Source: Pseudoalteromonas luteoviolacea
GTDB lineage: Bacteria > Pseudomonadota > Gammaproteobacteria > Enterobacterales > Alteromonadaceae
Assembly (NCBI RefSeq): GCF_021654285.1
Contig: NZ_JAKFZS010000002.1
Coordinates: 186,001-250,000, forward strand
DNA: 64,000 bases
Direction of reading: 5' to 3'
The notes under the pieces are model-generated. The model worked only from the letters and a program-made list of their open reading frames with translations. It did no database searches and had not been told where the DNA came from. Shown here piece after piece: positions 15,682 to 24,498 of the stretch; positions within the stretch are counted from its first letter, which is position 1; each line of letters starts with the position of its first letter. The position numbers and the translations under genes are program-made.

Positions 15682-17754
15682 TTAAAAAGTCACACTAAAA
15701 CCAATTGAAGGGCGCATTTCAAAGTCGTCATTTTCTTCTTTTATATGTAGGTCATTCACCGACGAGATCTTGTCGTAATCTAAATCAATGTAAGCGACAT
15801 TATCCTGGCCATAAGCATTCATGAGCTCAAGTATTAATTTGCCCTCTAGGCCAAACACGGTGGTTTTTCTTTCAAATCGCACATCCAGTCTGTGGTAAGT
15901 CTTAAAGCGCTCAGAGAACGGGTCGCCATAAACAGGTAAAAAGCGCCCAGTATGATCTGGGTTCTCTCTTACACCGACAATAGGGGTGTAAGCTTGCCCA
16001 CTGCGTGCGGTAAAGTTAAATCCACCTTGCCAGAGCTCATTAATGTCGTAGTTCAAGACCGCGTTAAATACGAGCGGTGTATCTGCATAATAATCTCGCG
16101 TGACGTTACGGCTTAAGTCAGTTCGTTCACTTTTGGCGTAGCTCAGTGCTACCCAGCCATACCAGTTATCGGTTTTGTTCTTATTTACCAGAAGGTCAAC
16201 ACCGTATGCACGTCCTTCGACTTGGTTGCTATATAAAAGGTGTGCATTGCTGCCAGCGTCGATCGCCAGTGGTAAATCTTCCATGGTTTTATAATAGCCC
16301 TCTATCGACCAAGACCACTCGTTTTCAAGCACTTGTCTAAATCCAAGGGTGCTGTGTGTCGCAACTTGTGATTTGAGGGCTGGGTTGCCTATTTCAGGCA
16401 GAATGTACTCAACATCTTGCATGCGGTTATAACGACCGACTTTCGCGCTTATTACGCTATTAGGTGTCACATAGTAATTTACTGCGACACGAGGCGAAGT
16501 GAATGTTTCGTCGGTATAGCGATTATGCTGGCTTTGTACACCGGCTTCGGTTTGCCAGTCTTCATGGGGTTGCCAGATATGCGTGATACCAACAAAACCT
16601 GAGTCCAGATCTATGGTATGTTTACCTGAAATACGATCTCCCTTTTTCAAGTCGCAGTCTGGATCAATCTCGGTACACAAATATTGAAATGTGTCATATT
16701 CATAAGACGTTTCATTATCAAAGTAGGCTGCGTCAAATACAAACCGGTGCTGTGGGTTAACGGTATAGTTTAGGCGTGCTTTATAGGTAAGTTGCTTTTC
16801 ACCTTCTTGTTCAAAAAAGCCTGCCAGATTGTTTGGTTGTTTGCCAAATTCGAGTCGCCCGGAATGATCCAGTGCGCCAACACCGACCCTTAAGTGAAAC
16901 TTTTTGTTGTAGTGATCCCACAGAATACTCTGGCTATTAAAGTCTCGAATAAATCGGGCATCCCCCTGAAACTCAGGCGTTTTTTGTGCGAGTTCAGCGC
17001 GTTCACTAAACCCAGCTGCGGCGGAGTCTTCAGCACCGGTAAAATTAAAGGTGAGGGTATTGTTATTATTAATGTCCCATAAAAACTTGCCTTGATAGTC
17101 ATGGTCATCTGGGGCGTCGTTAATGGTTACCCCTGATGGTTCGCCATCGTCATCATCTAGCTCTTCTCCTTCACTGAAAAATAATGGGAGCGTACTTTTT
17201 CTGCCCGAGACATAAAACGCCGTATTTTCAGTTGCCTGACCTTCCACAAAAAAACCAGCATTAAACATCGAAAAGTCTAGTGTGGTCGTAATTGGCTGGT
17301 ATTTGGGATTTCTTAACGTAACATCAAACACCGCACCTGTGGCATTACTATAACCCGCGCCATAGCCTGCTGAGTACAACTGAAAATCTTGAATAATATG
17401 ACGATTAAAAATAGAGCTGCCAAAGTCATGGAAAATATACCCTGCTGGCATAAAGTCGACTTCAAACATATTATCGCTGGGTGATGAGCCTCTAACCGCA
17501 GGCTCGCTCATTGAACCGCCAGCAGCGACGACCCCAGGTAGTGCAAAAACAGCACGCAGTGGATCGCCCAGTGCACCAGGCATTTCGATGAGCTTTTCGG
17601 TGTCTTCCGTAATTTCAGAGGTAATAGAGCTGCGTTTGTAAATGACTTCTATATGCTCAATATCATCTTTTTTGGTTTGAGCATGTGCTGACATCGCCAT
17701 ACACAACATGATTGGAGATAAAATAAAACGCTTTTTCGCAGTAAGTGCAAACAT
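15682..17754 (-). CDS. TonB-dependent outer membrane receptor (690 residues)
   Basis: Outer-membrane receptor with signal peptide (residues 1-25, ending AHA), a short N-terminal stretch with possible TonB box (IEHIEVIYKR), a plug domain (about 40-160; ALPGVVAAGG, EPAVRGSSPSDN, QLYSAGYGAGYSNATGAVFDV) and a barrel ending GFSVTF. It differs from the two paralogues at the left end and from the heme receptor at 57114. An acidic segment (EELDDDDGEPS) lies near residue 195. No adjacent gene indicates the substrate, although a thioredoxin-like gene lies just upstream in the same direction (112 bases). Confidence 0.9.
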   Translation of the reverse strand: MFALTAKKRFILSPIMLCMAMSAHAQTKKDDIEHIEVIYKRSSITSEITEDTEKLIEMPGALGDPLRAVFALPGVVAAGGSMSEPAVRGSSPSDNMFEVDFMPAGYIFHDFGSSIFNRHIIQDFQLYSAGYGAGYSNATGAVFDVTLRNPKYQPITTTLDFSMFNAGFFVEGQATENTAFYVSGRKSTLPLFFSEGEELDDDDGEPSGVTINDAPDDHDYQGKFLWDINNNNTLTFNFTGAEDSAAAGFSERAELAQKTPEFQGDARFIRDFNSQSILWDHYNKKFHLRVGVGALDHSGRLEFGKQPNNLAGFFEQEGEKQLTYKARLNYTVNPQHRFVFDAAYFDNETSYEYDTFQYLCTEIDPDCDLKKGDRISGKHTIDLDSGFVGITHIWQPHEDWQTEAGVQSQHNRYTDETFTSPRVAVNYYVTPNSVISAKVGRYNRMQDVEYILPEIGNPALKSQVATHSTLGFRQVLENEWSWSIEGYYKTMEDLPLAIDAGSNAHLLYSNQVEGRAYGVDLLVNKNKTDNWYGWVALSYAKSERTDLSRNVTRDYYADTPLVFNAVLNYDINELWQGGFNFTARSGQAYTPIVGVRENPDHTGRFLPVYGDPFSERFKTYHRLDVRFERKTTVFGLEGKLILELMNAYGQDNVAYIDLDYDKISSVNDLHIKEENDDFEMRPSIGFSVTF

Positions 17755-17866
17755 CGTCGAGTCCCTTTGGCAGTGAGTAACTTCAAATTTGACGACAGTT
17801 TACGGACTAAAAGCGTTGATTTATTGCGGATTTGGGTAAGAAAATGTATAGCTGCGATACACTTTC

Positions 17867-18352
17867 TTACAGGCGAAATCTAATACCCAGCTCGCTTGAG
17901 TAACCAATAGAGCGCTCAATGACTTTGAGCTTTGGATCCATCACATAGTAAGTTGGGTAGGCTTTAACCTTGTAATCTTGTGCGGTTTTTCGATTACCTA
18001 ATAAAACAGGCATGGATAGGTTTAAGTCTTTGCTAAAAGTTTTAACTTCTTCGGCACTTTGAAAGTCTAGCGCGATGGCAACTGCGTTTACTTTTCCTTG
18101 GCGGTGAAGCTTGTCTATATTCGGCATGCTGTAACGACAAATATTACACCAAGGTGCGAAGAAATAAATGACAGAACGATCCCCTTGAAGCTGGCTAATG
18201 TCATATCTTTGCGATGTATTCTCTAATAAAGGCAATGAGAAGTAGGGGGCTGATTGCTTGCCGTCATCTTCTAGCATGCCGAGTTCCTGATACGCTAGCA
18301 CGGCAGCAAAGATGACAACAAAAACGATGATATTAAAGAGAGATTTAATCAT
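17867..18352 (-). CDS. membrane-anchored TlpA/ResA-like thioredoxin
   Basis: A 161-residue thiol-disulfide protein with one N-terminal membrane segment (about 5-21), so the domain should face the periplasm. It contains the AhpC/TSA-type core (PYFSLPLLE), the redox motif W-C69-N-I-C72, and the cis-Pro loop (KAYPTYYV). Such proteins usually reduce or oxidise cysteines of exported proteins, for example in cytochrome c maturation; the partner here is not evident. Confidence 0.85.
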   Translation of the reverse strand: MIKSLFNIIVFVVIFAAVLAYQELGMLEDDGKQSAPYFSLPLLENTSQRYDISQLQGDRSVIYFFAPWCNICRYSMPNIDKLHRQGKVNAVAIALDFQSAEEVKTFSKDLNLSMPVLLGNRKTAQDYKVKAYPTYYVMDPKLKVIERSIGYSSELGIRFRL

Positions 18353-18468
18353 TACTGGCGCTTAATCTGCGTTGTTATATATGAAGACCGAGCGCCAGTA
18401 TAAAAAATTGCAACAGGGTTGCAAGGAGTTTGTCGCAAGCTTTCTTTTTATAAAAGCAGAAAGCCTCA

Positions 18469-20196
18469 TTACGACTGATAAATATTTTCACCAAGATAAC
18501 GTTTCGCTTTATTTGCTTTTAACTTGGTCAAGTCGACGAGTACCAGCCCATCTATACAATTATTGAAATCAGGATCAATGCTAAAGCTTAAAAAGTTAAC
18601 GCCGTCTTGTTCACAAAGCTCTGTGTACTGCTTAAAAAGCGTTGGTACTTGTGCGCCCATGTTCGCCAAAATGTGTTTGAGCTCAGCAAAGTCTTCTTTT
18701 ATATCATTGCCACAGAACAAATCAGTACAGGTCTCTAACTGAGATTGTGAGAGCTTAAATTCATTGTTTGGGTGTGCTAAGTTGTCAAGCGCTGAGAAGT
18801 AGTGTTGATAGTGATATACCAACATGGCTTTTGCTTTATCTGGCAATGCGTTTGATAAACTGACGGGACCGAATAAATAGCGGTGTTCGGGATAGCGCTG
18901 AATAAATGCACCTATGCCATACCAAAGGTAATCTAGGCTTTTACGACCCCAATATTTAGGCTGTACGAAACTTCTACCCAATTCCAAACCTCGATTAAAG
19001 TAGGGGGCCATATCATCCGTGTATGAAAACAAGCTACTGGTATATAAGCCATTGGTACCATGTTGCCGAATAACTTGCTGAGCACTGGCTAAGCGGTAAG
19101 CCCCCACCAGTTCAAGTTGCTTGGCGTCCCATAGCACTAACTGCTGATAGTACATATCATATTTGTCAGTGTCTCGTCTTTTACCGCTGCCTTCACCGAC
19201 GGCTCTGAAAGCAATTTCACGTAAGCGGCCGAGCTCTCGAAAGATGGGGGAACTGCCAGCATATTGATACAAGTATATTTGCATGCCATCTGCGGTTTCG
19301 CCAAGGCGCTCACATTGCTCAATGGCTTTTTTAAGCTCTTTTTTGCATTCAGGAACGGCAATGGGGGTTTGTGTTTTTAACGGGAGTGCTTTTTTACTGT
19401 TTAATCGATACAGTTGCTTGCGGATAAGTGCAACGATCTCTTTATCTTTGAGGTTATCTAATCGATAGGACTCCGGTGGGATACTGGCCCCAATTTCAAA
19501 TTCCAACGATTTTTGTCTTTGCTTAAACATTTCCTTAACCAAAAGCAAGCTCGCCAGAGGTTTGTAAATCATAGACGTGCCGTAGAACAGAGGGCTGTTT
19601 TTCGCCTTGATATAGATGGGGAGAATAGGGCAGTTGGCTTTTTTTGCCATGCGTAAAAAACCCGTATTCCACTTGCAATCTTTGATACCCGTCGGACCTA
19701 GCCTAGAGACTTCGCCCGCAGGGAAAATTAACAGTGCTCCCTCACTTTTAAGGTGCTTTTGGATATTAGCGAGTTCTTGCTTGCGACTGGCATTAGATAC
19801 GTTATCCACAGGGAGTAATAATGAATGCATTGGCGTAATTGACATTAACATGCGATTGGCGACGACTTTTAAGTCAGGTCTCGCTTTAGCTAAGACTTTG
19901 ATGAGTGCGAGAGCATCCAATGAACCAATAGGGTGGTTTGCGACAATCACAACACTGCCTTCACTAGGTATGTGTTCAATTTGCTTAGGTTTGAAACGTG
20001 CGTCAAAATCTAATTCTTCAAGTACTTGCTCTACAAATTCAAGACCCTCCAAGTGCGGGTATGTATCTGCAAATGCGACGAACTCTTGTTCATGTAATAA
20101 GTAGCCTAATCCTTTTTTTACTAAACCTTTCACTTTTGGTGAGTTTTCTAGTTGTGGTAGGTTGGCTTCGATCACTTTATCAACGCTGATCATCAT
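18469..20196 (-). CDS. OlsF-like bifunctional acyltransferase (PlsC domain plus OlsB/hemolysin-type N-acyltransferase)
   Basis: A 575-residue fusion. The N-terminal half (about 60-270) is a PlsC/LPLAT domain with N-H-P-I-G-S-L-D, FPAGEVSR and a following KNSPLF segment. The C-terminal half (about 300-520) resembles the OlsB/hemolysin acyltransferase family (LGRLREIAFRAVGEGSGKR, YRLASA, LELGRSFVQPKYWG). This order is the one described for OlsF proteins, in which the C-terminal domain N-acylates ornithine and the N-terminal domain adds the second acyl chain. Ornithine lipid synthesis is therefore the likely role, by family inference. Start at an ATGATG pair with weak GAGA upstream. Confidence 0.8.
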   Translation of the reverse strand: MMISVDKVIEANLPQLENSPKVKGLVKKGLGYLLHEQEFVAFADTYPHLEGLEFVEQVLEELDFDARFKPKQIEHIPSEGSVVIVANHPIGSLDALALIKVLAKARPDLKVVANRMLMSITPMHSLLLPVDNVSNASRKQELANIQKHLKSEGALLIFPAGEVSRLGPTGIKDCKWNTGFLRMAKKANCPILPIYIKAKNSPLFYGTSMIYKPLASLLLVKEMFKQRQKSLEFEIGASIPPESYRLDNLKDKEIVALIRKQLYRLNSKKALPLKTQTPIAVPECKKELKKAIEQCERLGETADGMQIYLYQYAGSSPIFRELGRLREIAFRAVGEGSGKRRDTDKYDMYYQQLVLWDAKQLELVGAYRLASAQQVIRQHGTNGLYTSSLFSYTDDMAPYFNRGLELGRSFVQPKYWGRKSLDYLWYGIGAFIQRYPEHRYLFGPVSLSNALPDKAKAMLVYHYQHYFSALDNLAHPNNEFKLSQSQLETCTDLFCGNDIKEDFAELKHILANMGAQVPTLFKQYTELCEQDGVNFLSFSIDPDFNNCIDGLVLVDLTKLKANKAKRYLGENIYQS

Positions 20197-20353
20197 AATT
20201 CTCTACGGCTGTGTTTATAGCAGATTAAAAACTGAATGTGACAATTGCGTTGCATGGGTATGTCAATTTTATGGTGATCTCGCACTATTATCCGCGTGTT
20301 ACTAAACGATATACTGTGCAGGGTGAGTTTTGTATTTTAAATTGGGGAGTAAT

Positions 20354-21274
20354 ATGTCTGTATTAGTTTGTATAACTGGAAGAAATAATGAAAAATTAAT
20401 GGCAAAATTACAAGCTGCATTACCTAGTATTAACTTGCAGTTATGGCCTGAATGTGACGACTTATCCGGCATAGAGTTTGTATTAACATGGAAAGCGCCC
20501 GAATCACTTTGGCTGCAATTACCGAACCTGAAAGTGGTGCAGTCTTTCGGCGCGGGTGTAGATGGTATCCCCATGAATAGTTTCCCTTCAGATGTGGAAG
20601 TTGCGAGGATTGTTGATCCACAGTTAAGTGATGACATGGCGGAATATGTATTGTCTCATGTACTGGCTTATAAATTGAGACATCAATCATACATTGCTAA
20701 TCAAGACACTCAATATTGGAAGCCGCGCCGTGCGAGGACAGGTGAAAGTGTAGGCATACTAGGTCTGGGTGAACTGGGTAAAGTTGTTGCAAAGCGTTTA
20801 TTAGATAATGGTTTTACGGTTAGAGGCTGGTCGAGAAGCCATAAAGAGATTGATAACATTGATTGCTTTCATGGAGAGGAGAAACTTGAAGCATTTGCCT
20901 CTGAGCTCGACTATTTAGTGTGTTTGTTACCATTAACTGAAGCAACACAAGGCATATTGAACAAGTCGATTTTTCATTATGTGTCTAGTGAGTGTTTACT
21001 GATTAATGTTGCGAGAGGTCAGCATTTAAATGAACAAGACTTGATTGAAGCGCTAGATAAAGAAGAGATTGGTGGTGCAGTCTTAGATGTTTTTGCCACA
21101 GAGCCATTGCCCAAAACTCACCCTTTTTGGAAGCATCCTAAAGTGATGGTCACCCCGCATATTGCAGCTGTGACAAATCTAGATACGGTTGTTGCACAAA
21201 TTGCAGAAAATATCCGAGCTTGCATCGCGGGTCTACCGATTAAAAATGCAGTGGATGTGAACAAAGGCTACTAA
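20354..21274 (+). CDS. ghrA: glyoxylate/hydroxypyruvate reductase A
   Basis: NAD(P)-dependent D-2-hydroxyacid dehydrogenase of 306 residues (E. coli GhrA 312). Visible: FGAGVDG in the substrate domain, the nucleotide-binding GILGLGELGKVVAKRL, the catalytic arginine in NVARGQHL, glutamate in FATEPLP and histidine in TPHIAAVT. It reduces glyoxylate and hydroxypyruvate in the cytoplasm. The ATG at 20354 follows GGGGAG at 20344-20349, so it is preferred over the longer frame starting at 20330. Confidence 0.9.
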   Translation: MSVLVCITGRNNEKLMAKLQAALPSINLQLWPECDDLSGIEFVLTWKAPESLWLQLPNLKVVQSFGAGVDGIPMNSFPSDVEVARIVDPQLSDDMAEYVLSHVLAYKLRHQSYIANQDTQYWKPRRARTGESVGILGLGELGKVVAKRLLDNGFTVRGWSRSHKEIDNIDCFHGEEKLEAFASELDYLVCLLPLTEATQGILNKSIFHYVSSECLLINVARGQHLNEQDLIEALDKEEIGGAVLDVFATEPLPKTHPFWKHPKVMVTPHIAAVTNLDTVVAQIAENIRACIAGLPIKNAVDVNKGY

Positions 21275-21495
21275 TATTTTTAGATACTAAAAAAGAATTA
21301 ATTTTGACTGAAATTCTCTCAAGTTGATTTTATTAATGAATGATTTAATAGAGAAAAAAATTAACTCTCTGATTTGTAAGTAAATGTAAGTAATAGTTAT
21401 TCTAATTTACATAATTACTGTATATAAAAACATATTGAGACATCTTTTTATATTCAGTATGTTAGGAAAAAAACAATAATAAGACAGGAAAAAAA

Positions 21496-21630
21496 ATGAA
21501 AAACGGTCAAGGTGGTGTGAAACTTTATTTTGTCGTTATTTCTGTACTTGCACTGGGTGTTTCAGCTTGGTTTAACCAAGCGCAGGCCGCTGAGTGCCAA
21601 ACCTGTACGTACTTTGTTCAAAATCAATAG
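21496..21630 (+). CDS. putative 44-residue secreted peptide with a CxxC motif
   Basis: A short frame with a clear Sec-type signal: MKNGQGGVK, a hydrophobic core (LYFVVISVLALGVSAWF) and a signal-peptidase site after QAQA. The predicted mature part is only about 13 residues, AECQTCTYFVQNQ, with Cys-Gln-Thr-Cys. A purine-rich ribosome binding site (GACAGGAAAAA) lies just upstream, and a terminator hairpin follows 17 bases after the stop. Function unknown. It could be a secreted signal or redox-active peptide, or a membrane-retained small protein if uncleaved. Confidence 0.6.
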   Translation: MKNGQGGVKLYFVVISVLALGVSAWFNQAQAAECQTCTYFVQNQ

Positions 21631-21647
21631 AGTATGTTGAAATGAAT

Positions 21648-21666
21648 ATGGGGCTTTACGCCCCAT
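21648..21666. terminator. terminator between the small peptide gene and smrA
   Basis: ATGGGGC (21648-21654) and GCCCCAT (21660-21666) form a perfect stem around TTTAC. It lies between two convergent genes. The T-run is weak on either side. Confidence 0.6.
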
Positions 21667-21674
21667 CTTGTGGT

Positions 21675-22256
21675 TTATCTCTTCGCGTGTATTTCTCTAT
21701 TCTCTAGTTTTTTCTCGTCGCTTTTCTTGAGTAGCGTGTATGTTGAACCGCTCCCACCGTGGCACGTTAAGGCAGAGTGAAAAGCTAATACGTTAGGCAT
21801 TTCTTGCAGCCACTTGTTACAGTAGCTTTTCAGAATAGCAGGAAACGGCTTACTTTTAAGGCCGATACCATGGCGTATAAGTAAAACACGGATATTTCTT
21901 TTTTGGCAGTCTGTGACGAATTCGAACATGGCCTGTCGGGCTTCGATAAATGATTTGCCGTGTAGATCAAGTGTTGCATCAATCTGGTATTTGCCCAATC
22001 TTAAGTTTTTGTAAACACCTTCTTGGACACCATCTTTTTTGTAGCCTAACTGATCATGGGGGTCTAACAAGTCAACATATTCTGTTGATAAAAAGTTGGG
22101 ATCGAAATCTAGTTCTTTTTGAGCTGCTTTGCGCCTTGCTAGTTGTGCATCCGTTGGTTGGTTTTGTTGTTTTTTAAGTTGTGCGCGATTATCTTGTGCC
22201 AGCGGTACAACATCGCCCATTGAAGCTAAAAATAACTCTTCATCTGTCATTGCCAT
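21675..22256 (-). CDS. smrA: SmrA, Smr-domain protein (putative nuclease)
   Basis: 193-residue protein resembling E. coli SmrA (YdaL, 187): the N terminus DEELFLASMGDVVPL, the Smr core LDLHG, RHGIGLKS and the C-terminal HGGSGSTYTLL, and a final HAKR. Smr domains bind and can cut nucleic acids; a DNA-nicking activity has been reported for SmrA. The ATG at 22256 is chosen because GGAG lies 7 bases upstream; the longer frame from 22286 has no such site. Confidence 0.87.
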   Translation of the reverse strand: MAMTDEELFLASMGDVVPLAQDNRAQLKKQQNQPTDAQLARRKAAQKELDFDPNFLSTEYVDLLDPHDQLGYKKDGVQEGVYKNLRLGKYQIDATLDLHGKSFIEARQAMFEFVTDCQKRNIRVLLIRHGIGLKSKPFPAILKSYCNKWLQEMPNVLAFHSALTCHGGSGSTYTLLKKSDEKKLENREIHAKR

Positions 22257-22473
22257 GACGAATCTCCAATAAGGGACAATTTTCACGATTTTAGCCTATC
22301 CCTGAAACCTTGGATAGCCTTAAACAGGTGAATATTTTTTTGATCTAAATTGGGGTGAAAACGTAGCGCGTCTGAAAATTAATCTATTTGTGTGAATAGA
22401 TATGTATTTTTATTTAATAGATATTATTAATGATAATGAGCTGAGATTTCGTGTACCTCAGCTGGCTGATTTT

Positions 22474-22713
22474 TTAGTTGCTATCGTAGTGCTCTAGTGT
22501 AAACACTTTAAACAAATAAAAGGAGTTAATCAAAATTAACCCAAGATTAGAAATCACAGAAGTATCCATAAGATCTAGACTAAACAAAACAAATAATAAG
22601 CTACAGGCCATAATAGCTGCGGCTCGAAGCAATGTTTTATGATTAATAAAAAGAGCTCCAAATCCTAGTACCAGTAATAAACTATTCAGTAACCAGTCAA
22701 ACTCATTAGCCAT
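22474..22713 (-). CDS. small membrane protein of unknown function
   Basis: A 79-residue, very hydrophobic protein with two or three likely membrane segments (about 8-24, 30-48 and 54-70) and a short charged tail (EHYDSN). No recognised motif. The neighbouring 152-residue protein gene is on the same strand, but a terminator at 22741 separates them. Confidence 0.6.
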   Translation of the reverse strand: MANEFDWLLNSLLLVLGFGALFINHKTLLRAAAIMACSLLFVLFSLDLMDTSVISNLGLILINSFYLFKVFTLEHYDSN

Positions 22714-22740
22714 GATCTTAAATTAACTCCAAAGATGATT

Positions 22741-22772
22741 AAAAAGGGGCGCCATTATGCGCCGCTTTTTTA
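22741..22772 (-). terminator. Rho-independent terminator of the 152-residue protein gene
   Basis: AAAAAG-x-GGCGC and GCGCC-x-CTTTTT pair with one mismatch around CATTAT. Read on the minus strand it ends in a T-run and lies 45-75 bases after the stop at 22816. Confidence 0.65.
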
Positions 22773-22815
22773 GTCATCTCAAACGAGTAATTTTATGATT
22801 TTCGGATTAGTTTTT

Positions 22816-23274
22816 TTAATAAAGTACGAGGTGTTTCATTGCAGCGATGAAACCTTGGGTTTCAATAATCGCATATTTTTGACATGTATCAGGTTTTGAC
22901 ACATCTTGACACAAATAAAGTGTGCTGCGCTCCGAAGCTTTAATTGGCTGTAAGATGGAATCAAATAAAATAGGTTCGACACCAGGTAAACCTGGCCAAT
23001 AGACGCTCTGAGTTACCATGTTGAGTTTTTTATACGTGATAAGTTTAGGCTTTGGGCATAATATAGCGATAAGTGCTATAACACCAATGGTGATAAGTGT
23101 TGTTAGTTTTTTCGGTGGCTCAGTTTGCGTTCCTTGATGGCCGTGTTGTTGTACGAGTTCTTGCTGTCGTTTGATTTGCTGTGCAGAGAGGCGACGCTTT
23201 TTATTTTTGTTTGCTTGTTGCTTTTGAAAGTCACTTTTATTCAATAGTGTTTGTTTTTTTGGATTATTTGCCAT
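22816..23274 (-). CDS. bitopic membrane protein of unknown function
   Basis: A 152-residue protein with a strongly basic, glutamine-rich N-terminal cytoplasmic part (about 1-55, with KNKKRRLSAQQIKRQQ), one membrane segment (about 57-72, LTTLITIGVIALIAIL), and a C-terminal domain of about 75 residues containing two cysteines (CQDVSKPDTC) that could form a disulfide in the periplasm. I do not recognise the family. Confidence 0.65.
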   Translation of the reverse strand: MANNPKKQTLLNKSDFQKQQANKNKKRRLSAQQIKRQQELVQQHGHQGTQTEPPKKLTTLITIGVIALIAILCPKPKLITYKKLNMVTQSVYWPGLPGVEPILFDSILQPIKASERSTLYLCQDVSKPDTCQKYAIIETQGFIAAMKHLVLY

Positions 23275-23366
23275 GCTTAGGTGTAGCCTTTTGGTTGCAG
23301 GACTCTATAATAGTTCTATGCTATAGATGATAGCGCATTTCTAATTACTAGCCCACGGGAAAGGAT

Positions 23367-23750
23367 ATGGAACAACAAATCTCTATTCTCATTGTTGATG
23401 ATGTAGGAACCGTTCGCAGCTTTTTGCATCAAACATTGATGCATTTGGGAATTGACAATGTAAAAGAAGCATCAACCGCAAAACAGTGTATTGAAGCCTG
23501 TAAAGAGCGGCACTTTGACATTGTTTTTTTGGATATAGAATTACCAGATGGAGATGGAAAAGAATTAATTGCTGAACTGGCTCAAATAAATCCTGAGATC
23601 AATGTAGTAATGGTATCTGCCCACTCAACGGTTGACAACGTAAAAGACGCTATTGAACGTGGGGCGAAAGGGTTTGTAGTAAAACCTTTTTCTCCGAAGA
23701 AAATTGCAGCGATGTTGAAAAAGTTTTATCCGAAATTGGAAATAGCGTAA
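23367..23750 (+). CDS. single-domain response regulator (CheY-like)
   Basis: A 127-residue receiver domain without an output domain. The acidic pair D11-D12, phospho-acceptor D56 (FLDIELP), S84 (VSAHS) and K106 (VVKPFSP) are all present, so it should be phosphorylatable. No cognate kinase lies nearby. Stand-alone receivers act by binding partners such as flagellar switch or kinase proteins; which one applies here cannot be told. Divergent from the 152-residue protein gene, with its own terminator. Confidence 0.85.
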   Translation: MEQQISILIVDDVGTVRSFLHQTLMHLGIDNVKEASTAKQCIEACKERHFDIVFLDIELPDGDGKELIAELAQINPEINVVMVSAHSTVDNVKDAIERGAKGFVVKPFSPKKIAAMLKKFYPKLEIA

Positions 23751-23791
23751 TGTTTTGAAAGCATTGCGTTTTACCTCTGTATGATAGGCAT

Positions 23792-23819
23792 AAAAAAACC
23801 GACTTACGTCGGTTTTTTT
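23792..23819. terminator. bidirectional terminator between the response regulator and rpsT
   Basis: A 12-bp stem (23792-23803 with 23808-23819) around TTAC with seven A and seven T in the arms, between convergent genes. Confidence 0.85.
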
Positions 23820-23836
23820 ATATCCATTTCCACAGA

Positions 23837-24097
23837 TTATAGCGCTTTGATTTTAGCAGCTAGGCGGCTCTTGTGACGAGCAGCTTTATTCTTGTGGATT
23901 AGACCTTTAGTTGCGTAGCGGTCTAGGATTGGAGTTGCAACAGCAAATGCTTGCTGTGCAGCTTCTTTATCACCAGCTTCAATAGCAGCGATAACTTTTT
24001 TGAAGTATGTACGCATCATTGAACGACGGCTTGCGTTGTGCTGACGACGCTTTTCGCTAGTGATAGCGCGTTTTTTTGCAGACTTGATGTTAGCCAA
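23837..24097 (-). CDS. rpsT: 30S ribosomal protein S20
   Basis: 86-residue S20, a primary 16S rRNA-binding protein. It has the typical N terminus [18 protein letters not shown], high lysine/arginine/alanine content and the usual length (E. coli 87). A consensus-like promoter lies on the same strand at 24148-24176. Divergent from murJ, as in other gammaproteobacteria. Confidence 0.96.
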   Translation of the reverse strand: MANIKSAKKRAITSEKRRQHNASRRSMMRTYFKKVIAAIEAGDKEAAQQAFAVATPILDRYATKGLIHKNKAARHKSRLAAKIKAL

Positions 24098-24147
24098 GGT
24101 ATGCTCCTAACAATCTTTTAAAAATAAGCTTAGTTTTAAGGCCGAGG

Positions 24148-24176
24148 ACTATGCCTGTTTTATGATCCAATGTCAA
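24148..24176 (-). promoter_or_regulatory. sigma70 promoter of rpsT
   Basis: On the minus strand TTGACA (24171-24176) and CATAGT (24148-24153) are separated by 17 bases. A GC-rich stretch follows (GTCCTCGGCC), as is common at stringently controlled ribosomal promoters. Confidence 0.65.
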
Positions 24177-24498
24177 TAAAAATTAACCTGTCCGACCTAT
24201 GTATTTCAGTACGGCTTTGCTACATCTTTTATGCCAGTTAGCGTAAGATGCACCGCCTTTATAAGTCTGTAAAACCATCTCCTAAACCTGTGGTCCTCGG
24301 CTACGGCGTTAACAGACTACGAATCATAAGCCTAAAGGCCAATGATTAATGGGCGTATTGTAGCAAAACACAGAACCCAAGCCTAGCTTTAATAATGAAG
24401 TACGTCGCTTTCTTATTTGTGCCCGATGTTTAGTGGTTATGGTTCTTGCTTGTCTGTGGCATACTTGGCGCTTATTTTTATTTCTTAAGGTAAGTTTA
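24177..24498. other. intergenic region between rpsT and murJ
   Basis: No gene supported. GCCGAGGAC at 24141-24149 recurs inverted as GTCCTCGGC at 24293-24301, but the surrounding bases do not extend the repeat. The frame upstream of the chosen murJ start is open (from 24433) but not murJ-like. Confidence 0.5.

Noticed and set aside
19616..20104. A 162-codon frame opposite the OlsF-like gene
   Set aside because: Serine/leucine-rich translation of the antisense strand of a well-conserved enzyme; no ribosome binding site.
23367..23750. Assignment of the single-domain receiver as CheY
   Set aside because: No chemotaxis genes nearby, and the domain alone cannot distinguish CheY from other stand-alone receivers.
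24141..24301. Inverted repeat GCCGAGGAC/GTCCTCGGC as a mobile-element end
   Set aside because: Only 9 bases, no extension, no target duplication; one arm lies at the rpsT transcription start.
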